From Steromphala cineraria (taxonomy: Eukaryota > Mollusca > Gastropoda > Trochida > Trochidae), in the NCBI GenBank assembly GCA_916613615.1, contig OU744720.1, positions 65,693,971 to 65,757,970 on the forward strand: 64,000 bases of DNA, given 5' to 3'. Positions 21,668 to 32,830 of the stretch are shown piece by piece (position 1 is the stretch's first letter; every line of letters starts with the position of its first letter). Both the position numbers and the translations under genes were made by a program. The notes beneath the pieces are model-generated. The model did not search any database, was not told where the DNA came from, and saw nothing but the letters and a program-made list of their open reading frames with translations.

Positions 21668-21901
21668 ATGCGTTTGAACAAATACATCACTTCTTCAGAA
21701 CTATTATGTGACCGTTGTAATGTAAGAACTGTTGAAGATGAATGCCATTTTGTTCTTGTTTGTCCTTTCTTTCGGGAAAGTGGAAGAAAACAATTTTTTT
21801 AGTTTCCATCACAGCAACAGTTTGTTGAACTTTTGTCTTGAAAAAATGAAAATATACTTAAAGGTTTAGCTATCTATTTGAAAATAAAAAAGTATGTATG
21901 A
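21668..21901 (+). pseudogene. Non-LTR retrotransposon reverse transcriptase C-terminus (relic), U2
   Basis: Same frame as 5234-5485. It reads CDRCNVRTVEDECHFVLVCP then FFRESGRK, followed by a 12-base in-frame loss relative to U1, a TAG at 21800-21802 shared in position with U1, and a second stop (TGA, 21839-21841) private to U2. The position equivalent to U1's Lys in the EDK motif is Glu here, closer to the usual family pattern. The 3' UTR runs uninterrupted to AATAAA near 22002. Confidence 0.75.
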
Positions 21902-22020
21902 AATTAAGCTCGGACACCAACATGTACATGTTTCTCAACATTTGCTTAATTGTACACTAATTTTGTATATGGACTCTGAGCCACGCGGACTTCAATGCTA
22001 AAATAAAATCTTTCTCTCTG
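21902..22020 (+). mobile_element. LINE 3' UTR, U2
   Basis: Uninterrupted counterpart of 5486-5529 plus 6124-6200, ending 'AATAAAATCTTTCTC'. It gives the empty site for the 5530-6096 element. Confidence 0.65.
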
Positions 22021-22324
22021 TAGGAAGTTTTTTTATTCTGAAAAGATGTGATATCTATCATACGTTTGTATCACATGTTATGCATAATTGTTTCAAAAGT
22101 AAGAAACCTGTTCAACAAAAAACTGTGTCTTATATTCTTACTTTTTGACAACGTCTATCGTGAAGCAATTTACAAAAATAAGTATGAACTCATTCTCGTT
22201 TGCTTGTCAGATGTTTTAGTATGATGGTTAACAAAATTCATTTATATCAGTAGCAAGAATAAAAAAACAATTTTTACAGAATGGATGCAGATTTTAAGCT
22301 TCATATTAACGGATAACTGATCAA

Positions 22325-23290
22325 TTCGAAATACCATCTTTGCATGTATATCAATCAAACCTTCCAGAGGTTTAAAGAGACACAGAGTATGTTGATAGGA
22401 TCACATATGTCAAAATTTGAAATCGATGTTATTACATCGGGAACCACAAACTGTTACTGAAAATAACAAGTTAAAGGTCAATCAGTACATTAGAGCGAAA
22501 ATACGGCCATTCAAAATCGGGATTTTGATCGAAAACCGGACAATGTGGCTCGATTGGCGCGCACAAATTCGCCAAACGTAATTTTTAAACCTTGTCATAA
22601 GCTGACAGGAAGATATATTCGATTCGATAGTGTTTATGCATAATTTCGAATACTAAACGTATTTGAGATGTTTTCTTGATTTGTCCATAAAATCCAGCAT
22701 TTAGAAATATTATGCATAAATTGATATATTTGCAAGTCCACTGATGAGATATGAACTTCAATCAGCATATTATATATGTTGTAGCTCTTCAAAACTAAAT
22801 ATAATTTTAAGAGAGATACTCTGTGTCACTTTAAGATCTTGGCAGTGTCATGTGATCATGCTAAATGTAGATCAATTGTTTTCCAAAGAACCATTTCACC
22901 ATCCCTATGAGAATCAACTTTGTACGCATCAGAGTGATTATAGGAAAGAAAGGAGATTGATCCTTTATTGAAATAGATTGACATCAATTCGAGAGAGCCA
23001 ATGCGATCTGAGATGTTTTTATGTATGGAGTTTGCAAATTACATTTTCCACGTCAATGAAACATCCGCATATAGTATGTGAGAAATGCTTTAATTTGACG
23101 CACTGTTGTAAATGACACGATGTACACTCAATGGAGTTATATATACAATTTGCACCAGATCCATGTCATTGGTCTACCAGCCTTTTTTGAAAGGCTAAGC
23201 TAAACTAAATTGCTTAGCATCTCAAGTGTAGTCTACTGCACATAAAGATATCGTTATTGGTCTATTCCAGAGATATTACTTTTTCAAACT
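22325..23290 (-). repeat. R cassette, U2 copy
   Basis: Minus-strand copy of the F1/F2 cassette ('GCATATAGTATGTGAGAAAT', 'AGATTGACATCAATTCGAGA'). It is interrupted by the MITE at 22376-22830 and lacks the two foldbacks of U1. Confidence 0.75.
22376..22830 (+). mobile_element. 455-bp MITE with TTAA target duplication
   Basis: The left end AGAGACACAGAGTAT (22376-22390) and right end ATACTCTGTGTCACT (22816-22830) are inverted repeats matching at 14 of 15 positions. TTAA flanks both sides (22372-22375 and 22831-22834). U1 has a single TTAA at the same place ('AAGGTTTAAGACCTTGG', about 7067-7083), so this is a precise insertion. TTAA duplication is the habit of piggyBac-type transposases, although the end sequence is not the usual CCC start; the family is therefore open. 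The interior has no transposase. The 75-codon frame at 22744-22971 crosses the element end and is not a gene. Confidence 0.9.
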
Positions 23291-24359
23291 GTGATCAAAC
23301 TTGAAACCAATAACATGTCTTCTAGTTTCGCTTATTTTCACCAAGAATGACTTTTTCTATCATGGCAGGTATTTTAATTTATTCATCTTCATTCGAATTG
23401 CACTTAAACATGTCATCGAATTTTGATACATGTAATGTATGGTTATAAACAAAGATTTAGTCATAATTTCACATACATTAAAATATCGTAGTTTTGACCA
23501 ATTTTGCCAAAAATACAATAGGAATAGACTCAATTCGAAAATATTAATGGATCATTACAAAAATACAATAAAAATGACCTGATATTTTCAAAGATCTAGT
23601 ACATAGAACATTGTCTTTGTAATAGAACTGATTTATTTCTGAATAGGATGAATATTAACATTTATTTATCTTAAAATATTTATCAAATTCAGAAACCTAA
23701 ATAAACCGTCAGGCAAAAAAAGCATTAACAACAGTTTGTTTCAATATTCTTTATATCCAAGAGACATTTGAAGTATAATGTTGTGGCATGTTACAAATAC
23801 ACATATTTGCAAAAGTTTGAATAAAATAATTGGTGTTTGGTTAATGTTTTGTTAAGATTATCTGTGTTTAATGCAGGTGTGAGAAATATAATTTAAACTA
23901 TCATGACCACTTCCAAGTTTGAGCTGTTGGCAACGTGTAAAAAAATAGGGACGTTAATTGATTTTTACATGGAAAATGTCTCAATTGTTGATGGACATGT
24001 ACATTTCTGTTATATTAAAAATAACTTGGGAACAATGTAATCATCTTATCTTATATCTTATTGATGTTATATTTTGTTCGAAGGGACAGCAAAAACAGGT
24101 TTCATATATCAAAAACATAAACTAACTTAAATTTCAATTGGCCTGATAGATACCTAAGCATATCGTTTATCTGATGAGAGAAGGTGTTAAGTCAAGGTAA
24201 GTTAATATCAAGGTAATATTGTCCTAACTATAAGGTAGTGTAATAAGTTTGTGTTTGACAGAAAAGAATATAAATACCAATGGTATAAATATTCATAAAT
24301 GTTTAAAACAAATCCCATCAAATCTAGTAGCTTGTTGAAATAAACAATGTAAAAGCGCC
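23291..24359 (+). other. Unit body between R and P', no gene seen
   Basis: Close match to 7746-8829. No coding signal. Confidence 0.45.
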
Positions 24360-25045
24360 ATTGCCTTAGTCTATTTGTAAGTAATAACTGCGTCTTATCG
24401 TGTTACACTCCACAAATCTATTCCACCTTTAAACAATGTGGTAATAAAGATTCAGGCAGAATTAGAGAGGGGATTATCAGAATGAAAGCGGTCTGGTGTC
24501 AGATTGATGACCGAATGTACACAAGCCAGCGCAGTAACCAAGGTGTCAAGTGTGTTAGTGTCGATGTTGATTGATGAAGAATTCTTAAGTAGAGAGACGA
24601 GAGAGAATACCTTACTTGAGTGTTTGTCTAGTCTTGTGATTGTGCTTGAAGATCAGTGTGTTAGTTCAGAAAAATGAAAAGCTCCAAAGAGTGGTGGTCA
24701 TCATTGAAATACTGCCATTATGTTTGATGGAAAAGTACATGATACCACTAATAACCGATTGTTATATTTCTCAAAACAAAAGTTTAATTCAATTGATCAA
24801 CATCATTAATCAAACCATAAAGAAGGGAGTACGTAAAGTGTTATGGTATTGATTTCGTCTTCTTACTGGATCAATACAAACGAATTGTGGTTTGCTTATT
24901 CATGAGTCTCTTTCATTTGCAGGATCCCAGCGTGTGGCAACCCAAATTGAAATGTCAAGAAAACAAGATCGAAAGGATGATTTGCTATGTTTTATTGAGA
25001 GAACATGAATATAACATGACCCTTGAGTGACTAAAAATCCTAATA
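24360..25045 (+). repeat. P'-Q' block, U2 copy
   Basis: It holds the longest plausible small frames of the P and Q cassettes. In P', ATG 24507 to TGA 24677 encodes 56 residues, containing TKVSSVLVSMLIDEEFLSRE then TRENTLLECLSSLVIVLEDQ. The same reading is open for most of its length in U5 and U6 but shifted in U1 and stopped in U4. In Q', the frame 24868-25008 is open for 46 codons (SIQTNCGLLIHESLSFAGSQ, then RVATQIEMSRKQDRKDDLLC). Other frames and the minus strand are open over much of the same DNA. I cannot choose, and I treat this as a repeat with accidental frames. Confidence 0.6.
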
Positions 25046-25544
25046 TCCTCAATATCGAATTATAATTCTGTATCAATTTAATTATTTTAACTGGGATTTA
25101 TGCTATTTCACAACATACTGCTTTGCTATAGTCCAACAATGTTTCTTAACCTTCTCCACTTTCAAATTTGAAGTGCTCAAGAGATCAAGTATGAATAACG
25201 GAAGGAAGGGAAGAGAAATATTATCTTTCCTGTACATTGATTTGACACTGATCAAGAAGCGAATATCACCAATATTGAAATCTTAGATGTTGGAATGCTA
25301 ATAAATGACTTAATATCCTCTAAATCACACAGTTAAAGTTGGCTTTCATGTCGAAATTGGTCATGAGTATCTTGAAGGTGAGTAACGTTGGTTCGCGTTT
25401 GAAATTGTTTTATTCAGAATAATACATCTCCATTGGACCATTGGACTACAGTCTTTAGCAATGATATATCCTTTTTTGTGTTTATTTGTTATTGTTACTG
25501 AAACTTCTGTAAGGTATATTTAAAAACTAGTCCAATGCTGAATT
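25046..25544 (+). other. Unit body and deletion junction, no gene seen
   Basis: Matches 9501-10030. Near 25530 'TTTAAAAACT' is joined to 'AGTCCAATGCTG', marking loss of the 1.95 kb kept in U1 (10031-11980). Confidence 0.5.
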
Positions 25545-26342
25545 TTTTAATCACAGATTCAGGAACTAAGCACAGAGTACAACATTATCAGGATGAAACA
25601 GGTTTGGTGTCGGTGAACAAAAAGACACAGGCCACCACAAAATCTAAAGTGTCAAGCCTGTTATTGTCAGTGATGATTGATGTATATAGAGAGGTGATTG
25701 AGAATACCTTACTTGAGTGTTCGTCCAGGCTTTTGGTATGGGGATCAGTGTGTTCGTACCTTTTACAGAAGGACTGTCAGGTCACATATCTTGTGATGTA
25801 CATTCATCTATATAACTACTTACAAGCACAGTCCCAAACCATTTAAAGTTAAAGAATCGAAATAGACCTGAACTTCATAGGTAGATCAACAAAGGTAACA
25901 ACTGTCCCTATCTTTCATAAATGTTGATTTTAAATCTTTGAAAAAGAAATTCATAATTCTCCCTTATTCACAATCGTCAAATCTTCAAGTTTCCCCTTGT
26001 TGTAAGTCTGTACCGGCTGTTACGTATGAAGACTGAACAGAAGGTCATCAAGTTACTAAATACTTTAAGTGAATGGATATCCGAATCTATAATACATAAT
26101 ATACACGCGTGTCAAATAAAAGTACCTTCCTGTGTGGTGAAAATATTTTACAACTATATATCTATTTTGTGTTTGATGATTCCTCGTAAAAGTATCTTAC
26201 TTTGACTCGTTTAATCTTGACAAGTGACTTATTCTTCTGACAGCATCAATTCCAGTCAATATCTTATAAACATGTTAATACTATTCCTATCACGTTTGAG
26301 TTTGACTGCGTTAACAAACGAGGATGTGATCGCTTACCATTA
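25545..26342 (+). repeat. P''-S' block, U2 copy (S' truncated)
   Basis: Matches 12001-12800. The P'' part is open for 103 codons on the plus strand (25535-25846). In U1 the aligned frame is broken ('GTGACCAAAAAGACACAGG' region and onward). S' starts like U1 (ATG near 26272, MLILFLSRLSLTALTNEDVI) but meets TAG at about 26339, where the sequence breaks into the unit-end segment. Confidence 0.6.
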
Positions 26343-26574
26343 GTTTTTTTTACGATTGACGATTGTCGGCAGGGGATCTTGTCACCTTAATGATAATTTC
26401 TTGTCATAATTAATATTCAACTGAACGTATTTTTTTATATGAGATAATCATTGCCCATCTGCAATACAAGCAAGACATCGATTTCTGAATTTAAAAGTGT
26501 TTTCTAATAGTTGAGTATCTTTATGGACAAAAGAGTGCACTTCAGATATTAGAAGATTTATTTTGGTTTTCAAA
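26343..26574 (+). repeat. Unit-end segment of U2
   Basis: 'GGGGATCTTGTCACCTTAAT' to 'GCAAGACATCGATTTCTG', then 'GTGCACTTCAGATATTAGAA', leading into U3. The same order occurs before U2 (15535-15676) in a different arrangement and before U4 (33307-33430). Confidence 0.55.
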
Positions 26575-27030
26575 TACAGCTGCTGGACCAAAGACTAGAT
26601 TCAGACGTCAAAATGTATAAAGAACCCCATTGACTTTACATTGTGTGATAAGCTCTGCCATTTATAGCCTGTCTGTCAAATATTAGCATTTCTCACTTAC
26701 TATATGCAGATGTTTCATAGACATGAAAATTAAATTTGCAAGCTACATACGAATACGCACAGAAGATAAAACCATTCAACTCTGACTCTTTCCGATCGAT
26801 GTCAATCTATTTTAATATTGGTTCCATCTCTTTTTATTTCCTTTAATCACTTGGATGTGTACAAGGTTGATTTCTCACAGGGATGGTGAAATGTTTCTTT
26901 TGAGAACGAAGTGAACTACATTAAGAATTATTACATGACACTGTCAAGGTCAAACGTTTCTGCAGGATTCGATTGATTCAGATGTGTTCGTCAAAAGCGT
27001 TTATATTTCTAACATTACATGTAGACTGTA
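26575..27030 (+). repeat. F1 cassette, U3 copy
   Basis: Closest to the U2 copy. It carries 'TTCATAGACATGAAAATTAA' where other units have GACGTG, and a small loss before 'CATTACATGTAGACTG'. Confidence 0.75.
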
Positions 27031-28539
27031 AATAAAAAAACCTTTAGGATAAACTGTTCTGTAGAAAAATTTAGCTGTATATAATTGAATTGAAATAGAA
27101 CTGTATTGAACAATTGTTAAGTTGGATATCAAGATTTTAAATGAACATGAATTTTTGTCAGTGCTTGATATCATATCCCATTTTGGTACTTTGAGATTAC
27201 CGTGGGAATTGAGATTTATATTTCAGCTCTTTGGATATAAGAGTTCAGAATGAAATATAAAATTTGGTAAAAAAATTCATACATAATTTTAGTTAGCACT
27301 AAAGTTTGTCATCAAATCAATTGTTTACCTTTACAATCAAAGACACATTGTTTACCTATATAAACAGAATTTGGTATAATAAGAAAAATGAATATTTTTA
27401 AAGTTTGTAGGATTGTCAAGAAAAAGATCTTGACCTAATATCATTAGAGCTGTGCATACTCGATGTGGTTCAACACATTTGTAGTAAGTTTTTGAGTAAT
27501 CTGCTTCACATTGACATTGTTATTTGATAAAAAAATTTAAGCTTTGCAGGAACACAGATTTGTGTTATTCTGCACACGATAGTCATTTAATAATACCTTC
27601 CATTCACATTATAGTGCCATCATATCAAGAATACTGCCATCAAATTTTCAACAATTCATTGTCTAAGTTCATTTCCCTAATTCAGTGATTTAAGTACAAG
27701 TTATTATAAAACTGCACCAGTTGACACAGCACAATCAAAATGATAAACCACAGAGTAGTAGGAATGGTGATGTATCATAGCATAAATCCCTAATACTGTT
27801 CCCCTGAAGGTTCACTTCAAGTTTATTTTTTCTGTCTCAATTTCGTAAACTGCTATAAGATGGACAATGTCGTAAAACATGTATATATTGCTTTCTGTAT
27901 GGAAACTGCAGATAGTCCCAGAACTGAAAGTCATTTCCAAGTGAAAGTACGAAAAATTTATGTGTTTTGCTTTATGATATAAAAGCTTCTGATTCTGTTT
28001 TTAAACTTTTAAGATTCATGGGATGACATTGGATATGCGAGGGAACCGTAATGTCAGATGTATTATACCTACTGACATGTTCTCAATATGCGATCTGTTT
28101 TACCTTTATGGACATACTTTTCACTTCTGTGTGCCCCAGTGAAGAAAAGAGCTGGGTTATTAATTGAATGGTTGCTTATTCGAATCTATACGTTTGTCCT
28201 TTAAGAAGTTTATTTTCATATATTCGATATTTTAGATTTTTGATTGCTTTGAGTAGATTTTATATAAGTAAATACATAAATAACACATCAATCACAGGGA
28301 AGTTAAGACACAGTGCAGAATCAAAGCCTCATTGGCAGACTGTTTGTCATCTTTAAAACCATGTAACTAACAACAAGCGTTGTTTATCAATTATATGTGC
28401 TTCTGTGTGTGATGGACGTTAACTCTATACATACACTCAGAGTGTATGGTTTAAATAGTTGTAGATTTTAATGAACATATACATGTATCCTTTATATTCC
28501 GAAATTCATACACAAATTATAACTTTGTTAATATAGCCA
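27031..28539 (+). other. Unit body between F1 and Q, no gene seen
   Basis: Near-copy of 16141-17819 without the SINE (empty site near 27800). Confidence 0.45.
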
Positions 28540-28800
28540 TGTCATTAATCACAGAATCATAAGGGAGTACATAACGTCCTATGACTTCTTCTCTCCTGAG
28601 TGGATCAATACAAACAATTTGTTGTTTGCTTATTCGTGAGTCTCTTTCATTTGTAGTACCCCAGCGTGTTGTAACCTAATTTGGAATGTCAAGAAACCAA
28701 GACCGAAGGGGGATTTATTATGTTTTATTGAGAGACCATGACATTTACATAATTCTCGACCTCAATTAATGTTATTTCATAATCAGCACCATGACATTTT
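28540..28800 (+). repeat. Q cassette, U3 copy
   Basis: 'GGATCAATACAAACAATTTG' at about 28602; same TAA as in U2 after 'GCGTGTTG'. Confidence 0.7.
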
Positions 28801-29299
28801 TCTTTGTATATGGTGATAGTTGACATCGGCGATTGATACATACATTTGTACAATCGTCACAAAATTACAGCATACTATTGCCCATGCTGGAGAAAAGAAC
28901 CTCTATGGTGCACAATATGCAATATCATCACTTTACCACTGTATCCATGTATTCAAGTATGAGTTCGTATTGAGGAAGTCGTCTGTGTACAATATTCCCA
29001 CTAAAATAGAATATCAGTTTGAATGATATCCAAAAGTGCTTATGTTATATATTTCGTTTACATGTATGTAACAAAATAAAATTACAATGGCTCAGGAGCA
29101 ACACAAGTTATTACATAAAGATATATTACAAAATACATCAATATCCTCGTATTCACATACAGGATATTCCAGAAAAGTATTTATTGCAGGTTACTATTGA
29201 CTATAAACTATCGATTTTAATGTTACTGTCCAATGGAACAATATTCTTATGGATGGAATGTGTATGTACTTCATCTGTCGAGCATTTTTTAATTGTCTC
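28801..29299 (+). other. Unit body between Q and F2, no gene seen
   Basis: Matches 18100-18574. Short frames at 28820-29026 and 29019-29315 have no stable counterpart in U2. Confidence 0.4.
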
Positions 29300-29690
29300 A
29301 AAATACAGCTGCTGAATGAACGTCAAGAATGAAACGGTTTGAAACTGTGCGCTTAGCTCTATCGCTTACAGCCTGTATAGTCAAATATTAGCAATTTTTT
29401 CATAATTCATTCAGATGTTTACTTGATGTGGAAAATGTCATATACAAGCTATATTCTATATATGCATGATACAACAATTCAACGTTGACTCTCTCTAATT
29501 GATGTCAATCAATTTCAATAATAGATCCGTCTCATTTCCCCCCTGTAATTACTTGGATGTGTTCAAAGTTGATTTCTCCCAGGAATGGTGAAATGGTTCC
29601 TTAGAAAACGAATGAGCTACCTTGTAAATGGTTACATTTTGCTGTCAAGGTTAAACGTTTATGCAAAACTATAATGAATAAATTTGTTTT
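29300..29690 (+). repeat. F2 cassette, U3 copy
   Basis: 'CAGCTGCTGAATGAACGTCA' to 'GATTTCTCCCAGGAATGGTG'. Close to 18575-18955, and has only one copy of the 63-bp segment that is doubled in U2. Confidence 0.75.
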
Positions 29691-30002
29691 ATAAAAAAAG
29701 TATAGATATAGGTCAAACAGTGTTAATATTGCTCACATTACACTTAATCACTGATCAACTAATTTGATATTGTATCCATTTCTTTCTATCGATCACTTAC
29801 TGAATAAGCCTATAATTCAGCAATATGAAAATGAATATAAAGGATAAATTTTCGGCAACAAAAAACTTATTTTATATATTTATCAACTAAAATGTTAAAC
29901 AATTGTTTCTTCATAACATTCAGGATCATGATTGTTGCCTACAAAATGAAAAAAAAAATGTTCAAGTTATTTTTTGGAACGAAAAAAGGAATACACAATG
30001 AT
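29691..30002 (+). other. Unit body, no gene seen
   Basis: Matches 19030-19345 up to the insertion point at 'CAATGATTA'. Confidence 0.4.
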
Positions 30003-30441
30003 TATACCCCACTTCTGGTCACGTTGCTATTCTTTTTTGCACATCCAAATAAAGTCAAGTGAAGAGATCTTCAACTTAGGCAAATCAACCAAGTTGTAAA
30101 ATTTAGAATTTTTGAGAGATGTTATTGACCAAAGTGGGAATCGAACCAGGGGCATTAATGTTGCGACGCAACGCCTCTATCGACTGAGCTACTGAGGCTT
30201 GATACAGGTAGCGGTACTTTTTGTTGTGCCATGTCTGGATTGTTGTATTTTCCTATATAAGCCATGTATAGGTACTAGTTTGTACCAAATTTTAATGTAA
30301 TGAAGTCAGTTTATGTTTTTAAAACCTTAAAAAAAGAGTATTGTTAATATTTTGTTGATCTAGTTAGGTCAAGATAAATATACATAGAGAATGGTGGACA
30401 ACTTTTTTTCGTCAAATATAACTCTACCAGAGTGGGGTATA
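30003..30441 (-). mobile_element. 439-bp TIR element carrying a tRNA-like Pol III promoter
   Basis: The ends TATACCCCACTTCTGGT (30003) and ACCAGAGTGGGGTATA (30426-30441) are inverted repeats. Inside, on the minus strand, 30130-30198 has an A box, TAGCTCAGTCGATAGAGG, and a B box, GGTTCGATTCCC, like a tRNA gene. The acceptor arms do not pair, so it is not an intact tRNA. The whole 30003-30592 stretch is absent from U2 at 19345. It may be a SINE caught in a DNA element or a composite family. Confidence 0.7.
30130..30198 (-). ncRNA. tRNA-like sequence (Pol III A and B boxes)
   Basis: Minus-strand tRNA-shaped stretch with A box at 30191-30174 and B box at 30148-30136. The 5' GCCTCAG does not pair with the expected 3' acceptor, and the anticodon arm is irregular, so I call it SINE-like and not a tRNA gene. 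Confidence 0.6.
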
Positions 30442-30446
30442 AGTCA

Positions 30447-30592
30447 GATATACCCACCCTTCCCTCGGTGCATCACTCAATATACCTTCGTTTGAATCGT
30501 GATCCTCGTCTCCGCTACGCTACGCCTAGGGAGACCCACGATTTAAACAGGAGGTATATCGAGCGATACACCTCGGGAAGTGTAGTTATATC
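30447..30592. repeat. 146-bp imperfect hairpin element
   Basis: Both halves pair across a centre near 30520. GATATA (30447) pairs with TATATC (30587-30592), CTTCCCTCGGTG with CACCTCGGGAAG, AATATACC with GGTATATC, and AATCGTG with CACGATT. The loop is 'CGCTACGCTACGCC'. It lies 5 bp after the TIR element and ends where U2-like sequence resumes ('ATTAC', then 'CTTGTTGTTGG'). The open stretch 30432-30638 reads through the hairpin and starts at GTG; I do not regard it as a gene. Confidence 0.75.
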
Positions 30593-31169
30593 TATTACTT
30601 ACGAAAATCTTGTTGTTGGTTACATTTGTAACATGTGAGGTTTCAATGATTTTAAAGATATTTCAGACAATAAAAACACAGATCTATCTCTGCCTGTACG
30701 TGTTTCCCTTTCGATCATTCACATTATTGGATTTTCATTTATAAATAACTTGCATCAAAAGTCTTCAAGATGGACAATGACAGACTATCTTAATTGTACT
30801 TCTTTATCAAATCTGATGTGTGCCAATTATTGTTTAGGTTGGTATCTCCCAAGCAGAAAATGTTTTGTTAAAAAATCAGTACCATCATTTTTTGTTCTAA
30901 TGTTTTCGATAATTTTTTGCATGGTGAATTCTATTTCAAAATATGTTTATAGTTGGCCATATTCATATATCATAATTGCCAATTCATTTGAATATTCATA
31001 CAACTTTACAAACGTACCAATTTTGTCCTTAAACAATTTGGTGTGCTTAATCAAGTTATTGGTGAATATATGAGCAAGTGTACCATTATTTTTTCTCATT
31101 ATTAGATTTTTCAACCTGAGCACAAAGCCATTAGAACCTTTCTCAATGCCAAATGGAAGATTCAAAACC
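30593..31169 (+). other. Unit body between insertion and P, overlapping shadow frames
   Basis: Matches 19345-19900. The plus frame 30750-31073 is longer than its U2 counterpart because a stop is lost. The minus frame 30947-31165 overlaps it. Confidence 0.4.
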
Positions 31170-32010
31170 TAAGCCCAAGGTAAGGGATTACCAAGATGAA
31201 AGAGGCCTTGGAACGGATAAATGATATCCACAAGCCATCAAAGTAACCAAAGTGTCAAGTGGGACAGTGTCGATGTTGATATGGATTGATGAAGAAATCC
31301 TCAGTAGAGAGACAACAGAAAATACCTTACTTGAGTGTTTGTCTGGTCTTCTGATAGTGTTCGAAACAGTGAATTGCTATCAGTTTAAACAAAGACAAGT
31401 TTCTTTTTATAAACGTTCATCTCTTTCATCGTCTGAAATCAGTCCAAAGCAATCGTTAGCACATTAACAATCTAGCTTAACTTCTCAATCTAGCTTTTCT
31501 CAATCTAGCTTAACTCTAGCAACTCTGTAAAGTTAAATTTTTTAAGTATATGAATGTCAATGTATTTTTATCTCTAGTTTAACAAAAAGGTATTTTAACT
31601 AAATTGAGAAAACTTTCATTGTATCACATAAAGATACGCAAGTTATTAATTCAAATGGTTTTATTTAATGTCTTTTTACCCAACAACTTTCGGGCAGGTA
31701 TCAAAGCTAAAATATCCATATTTTCATTCATATTTATGGGTAAGTTTCATAATACACGATTTTAAGTTTATTTACTACTTTTAACGCATCCAAGTTTGAC
31801 ATCTGAACTATTCTCCAGAAAGTATTATCTCAAATCAATGATGTGATAAAATATAAATGATATTCCTGTCGCGTTTGAGTCTTAACTAAGGAGCAGCTGT
31901 AACCAAACATATTACTTGATGACCAACCACAACCACTTATCAAGACGAGACTGTCAGTAATCTCACAATCCTGTATCATCTCAGCATATTCATGTTAGAT
32001 TGAAAAGTGA
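31170..32010 (+). repeat. P-S block, U3 copy
   Basis: P core near 31188. S near 31800-31960 is type a only, with the ATG frame broken. 'CTCAATCTAGCTT' is repeated around 31480-31510. After S the sequence jumps at 'GAAAAGTGATATGTACAC', skipping the LINE tail. Confidence 0.6.
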
Positions 32011-32369
32011 TATGTACACACAATACATCTGTATTATATGTGATGCGTAACTTGGTACGAAAATACCTACATAAGACAATGATTAATGTCAAAACGTGCG
32101 TAATGAGTTTGAAAATTAGTTAAAAAATTTGACATGAACCCAAAATTTGCAACTCAAAATTAAAAACCAGATAGGTTGAATTGTTGTTATATGTCTACAT
32201 ATAATAACTATTAAAACCAAGTTTTCCATCTATTCTACCAGTCAATGAACATTTATTATTCACAAGGTTAGACCTGAACTGATTTGATTCATACCAGTAG
32301 CAAGAATGAAAGAACAAATTTTACAGAACGGATGCAAATTTCTAGCAACATGTTAATGGTTGACTTATC

Positions 32370-32830
32370 AATTCAAAATGCAGAGGTTTAAGACCTTGGC
32401 AGTGTCATGTGATCATGCTAAATGTAGGTCAATTGTTTTCCGAAGAACCATATACCATCCCTATGAGAAATCAACTTTGTACGCATCAGAGTGATTACAA
32501 AAAAGAAAAGAGATGAATCTATTATTGAAATAGATTGATATTGATTCGAGAGTGCCAGTTTTCAATGGTTTTTGTGTATGGAGCTTGCAAATTACATTTT
32601 CCACCTCAATGAAACATCTGCATATAGTATGTGAGAAATGCGTGTTTTTGACGCACAGGCTGTAAATGACAGAGCTTAGCACACAATGTAAAATCGATGG
32701 GGTTCTTTATACCATTTGTCCCTGATGCATGTCACAAGCTCTTTTTAAAGGCTAAACTCAATTACTTGGCAGCTCAAGTGTAGCCAATTGCCCATAAAAT
32801 ATATCTCGTTATTGGCCTATTCCAGAGAGA
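32370..32830 (-). repeat. R cassette, U3 copy
   Basis: 'GCATATAGTATGTGAGAAAT' at about 32620 on the plus strand; no private insertions. The minus-strand 73-codon frame 32461-32682 covers the cassette. A related minus frame exists in U5 (42947-43171), sharing HTICRCFI and ENVI-KLHT-like words, but not in U1 or U2. Confidence 0.7.

Larger units (their letters stand above)
15677..26574 (+). repeat. Array unit U2
   Basis: 10.9 kb. It contains the cassette order F1, Q, F2, P, S (two tandem types), LINE tail, R, P', Q', P'', S'. Compared with U1 it lacks 10031-11980, 12960-13880 and 14030-15540, and gains a SINE, a 63-bp tandem duplication, an extra S copy and a TTAA MITE. It is the best reference copy because most private insertions of its neighbours can be read as empty sites here. 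Confidence 0.85.

Noticed and set aside
30432..30638. 68-codon frame across the TIR element end and the hairpin
   Set aside because: GTG start inside a terminal inverted repeat; the reading passes through both arms of a hairpin and is not a plausible gene.
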